A DNA stretch of 16,434 bases from JAXHUH01 sp034211175 (GCA_034211175.1 JAXHUH010000113.1:1-16434), one strand, 5' to 3'; counted from the stretch's first letter, positions 7,086 through 15,178 are shown. Program-made: numbers and translations. The notes: generated by a model from the sequence alone, not told the origin.

Positions 7086-8213
7086 ATGGCGAACCCCACG
7101 ATCCGGTTGCTCGGCGCGCGCGGCAAGGACGAGCGCGGCTCGCCACGGTCCGAGCTCCTCGGATGGTCACTCGAACACGTCCCGGCGAACGTGTTCGTCG
7201 CCGACCTCGACCTGAACCTCGTCTTCGCCAGCCGACAGGCGCTCGAGACCATCGAGACGTTCGCCGACGACATCCGCTCGATGTTCAACATGTCGACCGC
7301 CGAGCTGCTCGGCGGCTCGATCCACCGCTTCCACCGCGATCCCCGGGCGATCGAACGGATCCTGACCGACGCCTCGCGCATGCCCCACGAGGGCGTGATC
7401 AGCTTCGGCAGCACCCGGCTGAAGGCCAGCTTCGATCACGTTCACGACGGCGATGGGCGCCACGTCGGCTACGTGGTGGCGTGGACGAGCGTCGCGTCCG
7501 AGCGCGACGCGTGCGAGCACATGGTCGGCGAGCTGGCCGGCACCTCGACCCGCCTCACCTCGGTGAGCACCGCACTGGCCGACGCGCTCAGCGGCGCCTC
7601 GACCGAGGCCGAGGTCGTCGCGGCCGGCGCCGAGGAGCTCAACGCCAGCGTGCGCGAGATCTCCTCGAGCGCGTCCCGGGCGGTCGACGTGGCGACGGAG
7701 GCGGCCGAGGCCGCGGCGTCGACCACGGAGGCGATGGGGGTGCTCGACCGCAGCAGCGCCGAGATCGGTGAGGTCGTCAAGCTGATCAGCGGCATCGCCG
7801 GCCAGACCAACCTCCTCGCGCTCAACGCCACCATCGAGGCGGCCCGCGCCGGCGAGGCGGGGCGCGGCTTCGCGGTCGTCGCCCAGGAGGTCAAGGAGCT
7901 GGCCAACCAGACCTCGGGCGCCACCGAGGACATCGTGGCCAAGGTCGACTCGATCCAGCGGAGCGTCCAGGCCGCGGTGAGCGAGATCTCCCGCATCAGC
8001 GCGGTGATCGACCACATCAACGAGCTCCAGACGACCATCGCCGGGGCCGTCGAGGAGCAGTCGGCCACCGCAGGCCAGATCGCGGAGAGCATCGGACGGG
8101 TCGCCCGCTCGATCGGCTCGACGTCGGGCGATCTCGACGAGGTCCAGGCGGCGGCCACCAACGTGGCCGAGCAGACCGGCTTCATCGAGGAGATGATCGC
8201 CAAGGTGTACTGA
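7086..8213 (+). CDS. Soluble PAS-MCP chemoreceptor, 375 aa
   Basis: This is a cytoplasmic methyl-accepting chemotaxis protein that would signal to CheA/CheW. Residues about 25-135 form a PAS sensor domain (VPANVFVADLDLNLVFAS at 32-49) with the SIHRFHRDP segment (78-86) found in a common class of PAS-MCPs. Residues about 145-372 are the coiled-coil signalling domain. The highly conserved hairpin tip is intact (AGQTNLLALNATIEAARAGE at 238-257, then GRGFAVVAQEVKELA at 259-273). There is no signal peptide, membrane helix or HAMP domain, so the sensed signal is internal, perhaps redox or a bound cofactor; none can be assigned from sequence. No CheR-binding pentapeptide ends the protein. The start has an excellent AGGAGG at 7074-7079. 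No che or flagellar gene is in the window. The upstream sigma-28-like site fits flagellar co-regulation. Confidence 0.93.
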   Translation: MANPTIRLLGARGKDERGSPRSELLGWSLEHVPANVFVADLDLNLVFASRQALETIETFADDIRSMFNMSTAELLGGSIHRFHRDPRAIERILTDASRMPHEGVISFGSTRLKASFDHVHDGDGRHVGYVVAWTSVASERDACEHMVGELAGTSTRLTSVSTALADALSGASTEAEVVAAGAEELNASVREISSSASRAVDVATEAAEAAASTTEAMGVLDRSSAEIGEVVKLISGIAGQTNLLALNATIEAARAGEAGRGFAVVAQEVKELANQTSGATEDIVAKVDSIQRSVQAAVSEISRISAVIDHINELQTTIAGAVEEQSATAGQIAESIGRVARSIGSTSGDLDEVQAAATNVAEQTGFIEEMIAKVY

Positions 8214-8226
8214 GCCCGTGGGCCGA

Positions 8227-8248
8227 GCCCGCCCGGCCCCGGGCGGGC
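8227..8248 (+). terminator. Terminator hairpin of the chemoreceptor gene
   Basis: Ten-base arms (8227-8236 and 8239-8248) are perfectly complementary around a 2-nt centre, so the physical loop would be about 4-6 nt. The hairpin starts 13 nt after the stop codon and is all G and C in the stem, without a T-run. Confidence 0.65.
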
Positions 8249-8274
8249 CGGCTGCGGGCACCCCGATGCGGGAA

Positions 8275-8290
8275 AGCGCCCGCGGGCGCT
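8275..8290. repeat. 16-bp perfect palindrome upstream of the lipoprotein gene
   Basis: AGCGCCCGCGGGCGCT is a perfect 16-bp palindrome 64 bp before the lipoprotein start. It may be a second terminator element or a binding site for a dimeric regulator of the lipoprotein/GGDEF-EAL pair. In DNA this GC-rich, the GC core lowers its significance. Confidence 0.3.
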
Positions 8291-8354
8291 CAGGCCGGGC
8301 GCCGCCGGGGTCGAACCTGCCTCCAGCTCCCGTTCCGCGAGCCCGGAGGACAGC

Positions 8355-8915
8355 GTGCGCATCGGCCGATCGGCCCTCACCCTCGTGGCCCTGACGGCCG
8401 TCGTCACCGGCTGCTCGGACGACGGCAACGACGAGTTCGCGGCGAGGACCTACGTCGAGGTCGACACCGCGACCCTCGATGCCACCGACCTGCAGCCACC
8501 GGAGGGCGAGACGGTCCTCGAGGTCACCGGCGGCCTGGTCACCAACACCGACGACGGACTCGAGCTCGACCTCGACATGCTCGAGCGCATGCGCACGGTC
8601 GAGCTCGAGCTGTTCGAGCCGTTCGTCGAGGAGCGCATGACGTTCCGGGGCGTGCCGCTCGAGGACGTCGTCGAGCTGGCCGGCGTGCCCGACGGCGCCA
8701 CGACGATGCGCACCGTCGCGCTGAACGAGTACGAGGTCGACATCCCGCTGGACGTCCTCGACACCGAGGGCGTGCTCCTCGCCTACGAGGGCGACGGCGT
8801 GCCGCTGGCGCTCGACGAGGGCGGGCCGATCCGGATCGTCTTCGCGGACGACCACCCCGACGTCGCCAACGAGTCGTTGTGGAACTGGAGCCTGGCGGCG
8901 ATCGACCTGCGGTGA
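8355..8915 (+). CDS. Lipoprotein with molybdopterin-oxidoreductase-like domain, no metal-binding Cys, 186 aa
   Basis: The N-terminus is a lipoprotein signal ending in the lipobox VTGC (17-20), so Cys20 is the likely lipidated residue and the protein sits on the outer face of the membrane. Residues about 92-184 resemble the sulfite-oxidase-type molybdopterin-binding fold: FRGVPLEDVVELAGV (97-111), ALNEYEVDIPLDVL (122-135), LLAYEGDGVPL (141-151), EGGPIRIVF (155-163) and the closing WNWSLAAIDL (176-185). Cys20 is the only cysteine in the protein, so the cysteine that ligates molybdenum in true enzymes is absent. A binding or sensing role is therefore more likely than catalysis. The GTG at 8355 has GGAGG 5 nt upstream. 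Its stop overlaps the start of the GGDEF-EAL gene by 4 nt (GTGA), so the two are translated together. The domain match is by eye and moderately sure. Confidence 0.8.
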   Translation: MRIGRSALTLVALTAVVTGCSDDGNDEFAARTYVEVDTATLDATDLQPPEGETVLEVTGGLVTNTDDGLELDLDMLERMRTVELELFEPFVEERMTFRGVPLEDVVELAGVPDGATTMRTVALNEYEVDIPLDVLDTEGVLLAYEGDGVPLALDEGGPIRIVFADDHPDVANESLWNWSLAAIDLR

Positions 8916-11338
8916 CCGACGAGCGCGTCGATCGCGCCGTCGCGCTGCAGCGGCGGCTCTCGCTGCACCAGCGCGTGCTCGCCGCGCTGCTCGTGGCACT
9001 GGTCGTGGCGTTCCAGCTGCTCACCGTCCGGTCCTACCTCCGCCTGTCCGACGCCACCTCGGCCTTCGGCCGCAACCAGGACACGACCTCGATCGCGGCC
9101 GACGCCGAGGTCAACGCCCTCGAGGCCCACGTCCGCATCGAGCAGACCGACCTCGTCGCGGCCCGGAACCAGGTCGCCTTCCTCTCCCGCCAGCTCACGA
9201 CGCTCGGGACCGACGACCTCAGCGAGGACGCCCGGGCCGGCCTCGCGGACGCGCAGGCGCTCACGGATGGGCTCGCCGCGCAGCTCGACGAGCTCGACGG
9301 CGCGGTCGACGCCCGCGTCGCGTCCGCCGTGCCCGACCTGCGGCGCACCGCGGCGCAGCTGAGCGCCGACGTAGGCGACCTCCACAACGCGATCGAGATC
9401 AGCTACTGGGCGCGCCAGAACGAGCTGAACAACGGCAGGGCCGGCCAGGAGCGCGTCCTCCTCCTCGTCGCCGCGCTGACGACCGTCACCGGCCTGGCCC
9501 TCCTCGGATCGACCCGTCGGACCGTGCGCGCCGACTTCGACCGTGCCCGCGAGCTGCTGCGCCGGGAGTCGGACGAGCGGGCGGCTGCCGAGCAGGAGCG
9601 GCGCAACACCGCGGAGCTGCTGCGCGCCGTCGTCAACCACACGTCCGACGTCGTGATCGTGGTCGGGCCGAGGGGCCGGGTCCTCTACAGCACGCCCTCC
9701 GCCCGGGTGCTGCTCGACGCCGGGGCGGGACGGCAACGGCCGCCCGCCGACCTCGTGCACGGCGAGGACCGCGCCCGGGCGATCGCGGTGTTCGAGCGGT
9801 GCCTGGCCGAGCCCCAGTCGACGGTCACCGTCGAGCTGCGCCTCGACCAGCGCGCCAGCCGCCGCAGTGGCCTCGCGGCCGACGGCGACCGCCACTTCGA
9901 GGCCACGCTGACCAACCTGATCGACCACGAGGCCATCGGCGGGGTCGTCGTCAGCGCGTCGGAGGTCACCGAGCGGGTGCGCCACGCCCAGACCCTCGCT
10001 CGCCACGCGTACCGCGACGAGCTGACCGGCCTGGCGAACCGGCTGCGGTTCCTGACCGAGCTCGAGCGCCACATCGAGTCCCGCCGCCACGCGGCCGTCC
10101 TGTTCCTCGACGTCGACCGCTTCAAGGTCGTCAACGACCGCCTCGGCCACGAGGCCGGCGACGAGCTGCTGATCGTGCTCGCCCGCCGGCTGCAGGCCGC
10201 GGTGCGCGAGATCGACCTCGTCGCCCGGCTCGGGGGCGACGAGTTCACCGTCCTGCTGGCCGACGTCGCCGACGACGACCTGGCCATGCGGATCGCGGCG
10301 GACGTCGTCGCCTCGATCAGCGCGCCGGTGTCGCTCCAGGGCCTGCGGTTCAACCTCGGCGGCAGCATCGGCGTGGCCGTCGGGCGCGACGGGGAGGTCC
10401 ACGGCGACGAGCTCCTCCGCCGGGCCGACTCCGCCATGTATCTGGGCAAGCAGCGGGGCCGGGGGCGGGTCGAGCTGTTCGACGAGGCCCGCCACCGCCA
10501 GATGGCCGAGGACGCCGCGTTCGCCGACGACCTGCGCCGGGCGGTCGAGGAGGACGAGCTGGAGCTGCACTACCAGCCGATCGTCGACGCGACGGACGGT
10601 GAGCTCGTGGGGACCGAGGCGCTGCTGCGCTGGCGGCGCGACGACGCCTACGTGCCCCCCTCGGTGTTCATCACCGCGGCCGAGGAGACCGACCTGATCT
10701 TCGCGCTGAGCGACTGGACGCTGCGGCGGGCGTGCGGTCAGCTGCGCGCCTTCCAGGACCGCTTCGGCGACTCGGGCCCGTACGTGACCGTGAACGTGTC
10801 GGCCCGCCAGCTCCACGACGGGCACCTGCCCGAGCGGGTCCGGGCGTCGCTCGAGACGTCGGGCGCCCGGGCGGACGGCCTGGTGGTGGAGCTGACCGAG
10901 AGCGCGGTCATGGAGGACTTCGAGGCGGCGATCGACACGCTCAACGGGCTGAAGGCGCTCGGGGTGCGCCTCGCCATCGACGACTTCGGCACCGGCTACT
11001 CGTCGCTCAGCTACCTGCGCACGCTGCCCGTCGACCTGTTGAAGATCGACCGGTCGTTCCTCGAGGACGTCGAGGAGGTGCGGGCGGCCCGGGTGTTCGA
11101 GTCGGTCGTGAAGCTGGCCCAGGACCTCGGGCTCCAGGTCGCCGCCGAGGGCGTCGAGACGACCGAGCAGCTCGACTTCGTCCGCGCCGCGGGCTGCGAC
11201 CTGCTCCAGGGCTACCTGGTGGCCCCCGCGGGCCTGTCCGACATCATCGTGGAGCTGCTCGACGGGCGCATGGCCGGGGCGCCCTACCCGTGGATCGCCC
11301 CCGCCTGGCAGGTCCCCCTCGAACCCGCCATCGCCTGA
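8912..11338 (+). CDS. Membrane PAS-GGDEF-EAL c-di-GMP regulator with extracytoplasmic sensor, 808 aa
   Basis: This is a probable bifunctional diguanylate cyclase/phosphodiesterase. Two membrane helices (about 21-38 and 181-199) flank a helix-rich external region (40-180), which looks like a four-helix-bundle sensor. A PAS domain (about 235-355) follows a short coiled coil. The GGDEF domain (about 366-525) has an intact GGDEF motif (441-445) and an intact inhibitory I-site, Arg432-x2-Asp435. The EAL domain (about 540-785) keeps its key residues: EAL (569-571), NVS (628-630), ExxE (660 and 663), DDFGTGYSS (690-698), LLKIDRSF (709-716) and EGVET (746-750). Both activities therefore look possible. 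The GTG at 8912 overlaps the lipoprotein stop; the frame continues upstream to a TTG at 8879, but the 4-nt overlap is the more typical arrangement. The lipoprotein is the obvious partner for the external sensor. Confidence 0.95.
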   Translation: MTDERVDRAVALQRRLSLHQRVLAALLVALVVAFQLLTVRSYLRLSDATSAFGRNQDTTSIAADAEVNALEAHVRIEQTDLVAARNQVAFLSRQLTTLGTDDLSEDARAGLADAQALTDGLAAQLDELDGAVDARVASAVPDLRRTAAQLSADVGDLHNAIEISYWARQNELNNGRAGQERVLLLVAALTTVTGLALLGSTRRTVRADFDRARELLRRESDERAAAEQERRNTAELLRAVVNHTSDVVIVVGPRGRVLYSTPSARVLLDAGAGRQRPPADLVHGEDRARAIAVFERCLAEPQSTVTVELRLDQRASRRSGLAADGDRHFEATLTNLIDHEAIGGVVVSASEVTERVRHAQTLARHAYRDELTGLANRLRFLTELERHIESRRHAAVLFLDVDRFKVVNDRLGHEAGDELLIVLARRLQAAVREIDLVARLGGDEFTVLLADVADDDLAMRIAADVVASISAPVSLQGLRFNLGGSIGVAVGRDGEVHGDELLRRADSAMYLGKQRGRGRVELFDEARHRQMAEDAAFADDLRRAVEEDELELHYQPIVDATDGELVGTEALLRWRRDDAYVPPSVFITAAEETDLIFALSDWTLRRACGQLRAFQDRFGDSGPYVTVNVSARQLHDGHLPERVRASLETSGARADGLVVELTESAVMEDFEAAIDTLNGLKALGVRLAIDDFGTGYSSLSYLRTLPVDLLKIDRSFLEDVEEVRAARVFESVVKLAQDLGLQVAAEGVETTEQLDFVRAAGCDLLQGYLVAPAGLSDIIVELLDGRMAGAPYPWIAPAWQVPLEPAIA

Positions 11339-11340
11339 CC

Positions 11341-11410
11341 CCACCCCGACACCGAACTGGCGTGGTTTCCTGCTCCGCGCGCCGCCGTTTCCCCCGCCAG
11401 TTCGGGGTGG
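11341..11410. repeat. Imperfect 70-bp inverted-repeat element between GGDEF-EAL and corA
   Basis: CCGAACTGGCG (11352-11362) pairs perfectly with CGCCAGTTCGG (11395-11405) across a 32-nt spacer. Outer arms CCACC (11341-11345) and GGTGG (11406-11410) extend the stem past a 6-nt bulge. It starts 2 nt after the preceding stop. It may be a terminator for the sensor operon or a copy of a dispersed REP-like element. The rest of the 124-bp gap shows no clear promoter. Confidence 0.5.
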
Positions 11411-11462
11411 TGGTCGACGGTCCTGAACGTCGGGGACGGGGCCGCGTGGTACGCGAAGGGGC

Positions 11463-12437
11463 ATGATCATCGACTGCGCGGCCTACGTGGACGGCAAGCG
11501 GGCGACGCCGTCGCTCGATCTCGACGACGTGCGGCCGTGGCTGCGTCGCGAGGACGGCTTCGTGTGGCTCGGCCTCCAGATGCCCGACCACGCCGAGATG
11601 ACCCACGTGTGCCGGGTGTTCGACCTCGAGGACGCCATCGACGTCGACGAGACCCTCGCTCCCCACTCCCGCCCGGTGCTGATGATCGAGGGGCCGACGA
11701 CGTCGGTCGTGCTGCGCACCGCGGCCTACGAGGACCGGCGCGAGCGGGTGATCCTCGGCGAGATCACGGTCATCGTCCAGCCCCGGTTCGTGATCACCGT
11801 GCGCTACGGCAAGGCCAGCCCGATGGCCGGGCTGCGCCACGAGCTCGAGCAGGATCCCGACCAGCTGCGGCGGGGCCCGCTGGCGGTGTTCGCCGAGATC
11901 GTCAGCCAGGTGATCGACGACTACCACCCGGCGCTCGACGGCTTCGAGCAGGACGCGGTCGAGGCGGAGCGGGCCGTGTTCGACGAGGCCGCGCAACGAC
12001 CGACCCGGCGGCTCTACCTGCTGAAGCGCCAGGTCCGGGAGCTGCTCGTCGCGATCGACGGCGCCCACGAGCCGCTGATGCGCCTGACCCGGATCCGGGT
12101 CGCGACCCACTACCAGCCGATCATGGACGACCTCCACGAGGCGACCGAGCAGCTCGGCCGGGTGGTCCGCCGGGCCGAGTCGCTGTCGGAGCTGCTCACC
12201 ACGGCGCTCGACGCGAGCCTCGCCGAGATCTCGGTGCGCCAGAACGAGGACATGCGCCGCATCAGCGCCTGGGTGGCCATCGCCGCGGTGCCGACGGCGA
12301 TCGCGGGCATCTACGGCATGAACTTCGAGTACATGCCCGAGCTCGACGCCCGCTTCGGCTACCCGCTGGCCCTCGCGCTGATGACCGCGGCGTGCCTGCT
12401 CCTCTACCGGGGCTTCCGGAAGGCCGGCTGGCTCTGA
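11463..12437 (+). CDS. corA: CorA-family magnesium/divalent cation transporter, 324 aa
   Basis: This is a pentameric membrane channel for Mg2+ (or Co2+/Ni2+) of the CorA/MIT family. A large cytoplasmic N-terminal domain (about 1-265) contains the long helices of the funnel. The two C-terminal membrane helices are at about 268-286 and 298-316. The hallmark YGMNF selectivity motif is at 284-288, followed by the family loop MPELD (291-295) and a short basic tail. The length is typical. The ATG at 11463 is preceded closely by GAAGGGG, an atypically short ribosome-site spacing. The gene follows the GGDEF-EAL gene after a gap with an inverted repeat, so it is probably a separate unit, and it is convergent with the hydrolase gene 34 bp away. 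Ion preference cannot be read from the sequence. Confidence 0.95.
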   Translation: MIIDCAAYVDGKRATPSLDLDDVRPWLRREDGFVWLGLQMPDHAEMTHVCRVFDLEDAIDVDETLAPHSRPVLMIEGPTTSVVLRTAAYEDRRERVILGEITVIVQPRFVITVRYGKASPMAGLRHELEQDPDQLRRGPLAVFAEIVSQVIDDYHPALDGFEQDAVEAERAVFDEAAQRPTRRLYLLKRQVRELLVAIDGAHEPLMRLTRIRVATHYQPIMDDLHEATEQLGRVVRRAESLSELLTTALDASLAEISVRQNEDMRRISAWVAIAAVPTAIAGIYGMNFEYMPELDARFGYPLALALMTAACLLLYRGFRKAGWL

Positions 12438-12471
12438 GCGCCGTCGCCCTGGCTCCGAGCGCCGCGCCCGT

Positions 12472-13206
12472 TCAGGTCCCGGCGGGGACGAGCGCCACCA
12501 GGTGGGCGACGAGCTCGTCGGGGTGGGCGAGGAACGGCGAGTGCGACGAGGTCATCGTCCGGACCTCGCCCACGCCGACCGCGCCGTGCATGCGCCGCTG
12601 GCGGTCGATCGAGATCGCCCGGTCCTCCGTGCACTCGATGTAGGCCCGGGGGACGCGTCCGAAGCGCTCCGACGAGGTCGACACGGGCGTGGCGAACGGG
12701 GCGAGCGGCTGGGGCACGAGCCGGGCCGCGGCCGCCTCGGCGACCGCCGGCTCGCAGTCGCCGTAGAACGCGTCACCGATCGCGTCGGGCGCCAGCGTGG
12801 CCGATGCCCCGTCCTCGGCCACCATCAGGTTGGGCAGCACCAGGGTGCCCGGGTCGTCCTCGGCCAGCTGGAGGAGGGCCTCGCCGTCGCCGGGCAGGAA
12901 GGCGGTCACGTAGACGAGGGCGGCCACCGAGTCGGGGACGCGCTCCGCGGCCTGGGTGATGACGACGCCGCCCATGCTGTGGCCGACGAGGACGACGGGC
13001 TCGCCGCAGGCGGTGACCGCGTCGGCGACCCGGCCGGCGTAGGCGTCGAGCGTGACCTCGTCCGGGGCCGGCTCGTCGGGACCCGCGCCGTGGCCGGGCA
13101 GGTCGGGGACCACGACGGTGTGCCCGGCGGCGGTGAGCCGCGGCGTCACCTCGTCCCAGCACCAGCCGCCGTGCCAGGCCCCGTGCACGAGCACGAACGT
13201 CGCCAT
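12472..13206 (-). CDS. Alpha/beta hydrolase (EstC/methylesterase-like), 244 aa
   Basis: This is a cytosolic serine hydrolase of the alpha/beta fold, close in motif to EstC and to the plant methylesterase/hydroxynitrile lyase group. It opens with FVLVHGAWHGGWCW (4-17), whose HGAW/GGW oxyanion segment is diagnostic. The nucleophile elbow is GHSMGG (75-80, Ser77). Asp195 in ECTEDRAI and His222 in SSHSPF complete a plausible triad. The ATG at 13206 was chosen because GGGAGG lies 7 nt upstream and the conserved strand starts at once; an open frame extends to 13245 without support. There is no signal peptide. It is convergent with corA and lies downstream of the beta-glucosidase on the same strand, but a strong terminator lies between them, so it probably has its own promoter. 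The substrate is unknown. Confidence 0.92.
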   Translation of the reverse strand: MATFVLVHGAWHGGWCWDEVTPRLTAAGHTVVVPDLPGHGAGPDEPAPDEVTLDAYAGRVADAVTACGEPVVLVGHSMGGVVITQAAERVPDSVAALVYVTAFLPGDGEALLQLAEDDPGTLVLPNLMVAEDGASATLAPDAIGDAFYGDCEPAVAEAAAARLVPQPLAPFATPVSTSSERFGRVPRAYIECTEDRAISIDRQRRMHGAVGVGEVRTMTSSHSPFLAHPDELVAHLVALVPAGT

Positions 13207-13249
13207 CGCTGATCCTCCCCAGATCCCGGTGTGCGCTGGCCGCACCGTA

Positions 13250-13264
13250 GTTCGCCGAGCGAAC
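13250..13264. promoter_or_regulatory. Inverted repeat upstream of the hydrolase gene
   Basis: GTTCGC-N3-GCGAAC lies 44 bp before the hydrolase start codon, where an operator for a dimeric (for example TetR-like) repressor would be expected. No regulator gene adjoins it and no -35/-10 pair was clear. Confidence 0.3.
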
Positions 13265-13327
13265 GCGAGCGAGTGCGGGCGGTGGGCCGGTCAGGCCGGC
13301 AGCGGGACCGGCCTGCGTACGCCTCGC

Positions 13328-13346
13328 CGTGGCGCGACGCGCCACG
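13328..13346. repeat. 19-bp odd palindrome in the bgl/hydrolase gap
   Basis: CGTGGCGCG and CGCGCCACG flank a single central base. It lies between the beta-glucosidase terminator and the hydrolase gene. It could be a second transcription stop or a protein site. Apart from the repeats listed here, the 257-bp gap (13207-13463) shows nothing recognisable. Confidence 0.3.
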
Positions 13347-13377
13347 TTCACGGTGGGCAGCGCAGGAGTGGAGCTCT

Positions 13378-13418
13378 CCGGAGCGCCGCCGCCTCGGGGG
13401 CTGACGGCGGCGCTCCGG
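13378..13418 (-). terminator. Terminator of the beta-glucosidase gene
   Basis: A perfect 14-bp stem (13378-13391 with 13405-13418) encloses a 13-nt loop, 45 bp downstream of the minus-strand beta-glucosidase stop. Very few uninterrupted repeats of this length occur in the window. It should separate this gene from the hydrolase gene. Confidence 0.7.
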
Positions 13419-13463
13419 CGCTCGGGGGTGGACCGGGTGGGCAGGGCCCGGTCGGGGGGGTGT

Positions 13464-14867
13464 TCAGGTGGGACGGGCGACGGTGCCGGTGCGGGCGACC
13501 TCGGCGTACCAGCGGGCGCTGGCCTTCGGGGTGCGCACCAAGGTCTCGTAGTCGACGTGGACGATGCCGAAGCGACGGGCGTAGCCGTAGGCCCACTCGA
13601 AGTTGTCGAGGAACGACCACACGAAGTAGCCCTCGACCGGCACCCCGGCCCCGATCGCCCGGTGGACCTCGGTGAGGTGGTCGGCGATGTAGGCGATGCG
13701 GTCGCGGTCGTGGACCGCGCCGTCGACGACGACGTCGTCGGGCATCGCCGCGCCGTTCTCGGTGATGAGGTACTTCGGGAAGCCGTGGCGCTCGTCGAGG
13801 CCGACGAGGAGGTCGCCGATGCCCTGCGGGTGGATCTCCCAGCCCATCGCCGTGACCGGCAACGTCGGCTCGACGTGGGCGTCGCCGGCCCGGGCGACCT
13901 GGCGGCTGTAGTAGTTCACCCCGAGGAAGTCGAGGGGCGTTGCGATGGTGTCGAGGTCGCCGTCGCGCACCTCGCGGCGGTCCCAGCCGAGGCCGGCGAC
14001 GCCCACCTCGGGGTAGCCGAGCCCGGCCACCGGCTCGACGTACCAGCGGTTCTCGATGGCGTCGAGGAGCGCGGCCCGCTCGACGTCGGCCTCCTCGTCG
14101 CTGTACGGCGTGGTCGGCGTGAAGTTCAAGACGATGCCGACCTCGGCCCCGTCCGCGCCCGCCCGTCCGGCCAGCTCACGGATGACCGGCACCGCCTTGC
14201 CGTGAGCCAGGAGCAGGTGGTGGGCGGCGGCGAGGCAGTCCTCGAGCGACGTGCGGCCGGGGGCGTGGACGCCCTCCCAGTAGCCGTGGGTGGCGCTGAC
14301 GAACGGCTCGTTGAGCGTGGCCCACGAACGGACGCGGTCACCGAGGCGGCCGACGACGGCGGCGGCGTACTCGACGAAGGCATCGGTCACGTCACGCGAC
14401 ACCCAGCCCCCGCGGTCCTCGAGGGCCTGGGGCAGGTCCCAGTGGTAGAGGGTCGGGTACGGCGTGATGTTGGCGGCGAGCAGCTCGTCGACGAGACGGT
14501 CGTAGAAGTCGAGCCCGGCCTCGTTGACCGCGCCGGTACCCGCGGGCAGCACCCGGGGCCAGGCGATCGAGAACCGGTACGCCCCCATGCCGAGCCCGGC
14601 GAGGAGGGCGACGTCGTCGCGGTAGCGGCCGTAGTGGTCGGTGGCGACCGACCCGTCGGAGCCGTCGAGCACGGTGCCGGGCTGCGCGCAGAACCGGTCC
14701 CAGATGGACTCGCCCCGCCCGTCGGCCGTCGAGCCGCCCTCGATCTGGAACGCGGACGTGGCCGTGCCCCACACGAACCCGGGCGGGAACGCAACGGGCT
14801 CCCCCGCGGTCGCCGAGCCGGTCGCGGGCGTGAGCGCAGCCCCTGTTGGTGTCGTTGATCCTGGCAT
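13464..14867 (-). CDS. GH1 family beta-glucosidase, 467 aa
   Basis: This is a retaining beta-glycosidase of glycoside hydrolase family 1 that releases glucose (or galactose) from short beta-glucosides such as cellobiose. Family blocks are in order: FPPGFVWGTATSAFQIEG (27-44), YRFSIAWPRV (97-106), YHWDLPQAL (141-149), TLNEP with the acid/base Glu187 (184-188), GVNYYSRQV (316-324), ITENGAA with the nucleophile Glu370 (368-374) and WSFLDNFEWAYGY (417-429). There is no signal peptide, so it acts on imported sugars in the cytosol. The ATG at 14867 has AGGA 7 nt upstream. Another in-frame ATG at 14882 would give 472 residues but has a poorer site. The length is normal. A CebR-like operator ends 18 bp before the start, and a LacI-family gene is divergent from it, so glucoside-inducible expression is likely. 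No sugar transporter lies in the window. Confidence 0.97.
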   Translation of the reverse strand: MPGSTTPTGAALTPATGSATAGEPVAFPPGFVWGTATSAFQIEGGSTADGRGESIWDRFCAQPGTVLDGSDGSVATDHYGRYRDDVALLAGLGMGAYRFSIAWPRVLPAGTGAVNEAGLDFYDRLVDELLAANITPYPTLYHWDLPQALEDRGGWVSRDVTDAFVEYAAAVVGRLGDRVRSWATLNEPFVSATHGYWEGVHAPGRTSLEDCLAAAHHLLLAHGKAVPVIRELAGRAGADGAEVGIVLNFTPTTPYSDEEADVERAALLDAIENRWYVEPVAGLGYPEVGVAGLGWDRREVRDGDLDTIATPLDFLGVNYYSRQVARAGDAHVEPTLPVTAMGWEIHPQGIGDLLVGLDERHGFPKYLITENGAAMPDDVVVDGAVHDRDRIAYIADHLTEVHRAIGAGVPVEGYFVWSFLDNFEWAYGYARRFGIVHVDYETLVRTPKASARWYAEVARTGTVARPT

Positions 14868-14884
14868 CAGGGATCCTGGCATCC

Positions 14885-14898
14885 TGAGATCGCTTCCA
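14885..14898. promoter_or_regulatory. LacI/CebR-like operator A (beta-glucosidase side)
   Basis: TGAGATCGCTTCCA matches TGGGAGCGCTTCCA in 12 of 14 positions, with one half-site degenerate. It lies 17 bp upstream of the beta-glucosidase start codon on that gene's transcript, suited to blocking initiation or elongation. No convincing -35/-10 pair was found on the minus strand. Confidence 0.55.
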
Positions 14899-15050
14899 TG
14901 TGTTCCGAACGGTCGACGGAGTGCCCGTGCCCCGTGCACACCACGGCTCCCGGTCCACCGCCGACGGCATCCGCCCCCCTCGAGCCCACGCCCCGGGGCC
15001 CTCGCCCCGACCGCGGCACACGATGACCACCGACGGCGTCGAGTCTCGCA

Positions 15051-15064
15051 TGGGAGCGCTCCCA
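15051..15064. promoter_or_regulatory. LacI/CebR-like operator B (perfect palindrome)
   Basis: TGGGAGCGCTCCCA is a perfect 14-bp palindrome and is identical to the known actinobacterial CebR operator core. It lies midway between the divergent genes and is the best site of the four. Confidence 0.85.
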
Positions 15065-15164
15065 GGACAACCATCGACGGCGCGAACCGGCCCCTGGCCT
15101 CCCCGGGGTCACCCGTCCACGGGCCGACCCCACACCCTGGACACGGCCGCGAGACCGTCGGTGT

Positions 15165-15178
15165 TGAAAGCGCTTCCA
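15165..15178. promoter_or_regulatory. LacI/CebR-like operator C
   Basis: TGAAAGCGCTTCCA keeps the central AGCGCT and the outer TG/CA of the LacI-family consensus, with changes only at three inner flank positions relative to operator B. It abuts a separate palindrome at 15180-15191. Confidence 0.7.

Noticed and set aside
8783..11470. Long minus-strand open frame (895 codons) opposite the GGDEF-EAL gene
   Set aside because: It mirrors a gene with intact GGDEF and EAL motifs. The antisense product has no recognisable domain and no ribosome site was seen.
13329..14858. Plus-strand open frame (509 codons) opposite the GH1 gene
   Set aside because: The GH1 motifs on the minus strand are complete. 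The plus frame is a composition artefact with repetitive Val/Asp/Arg/Gly content.
14899..15050. Minus-strand promoter for the beta-glucosidase
   Set aside because: The best -35-like string (TCGACC, 14912-14917 on the minus strand) has no acceptable -10 at 16-18 nt, so no promoter is called.
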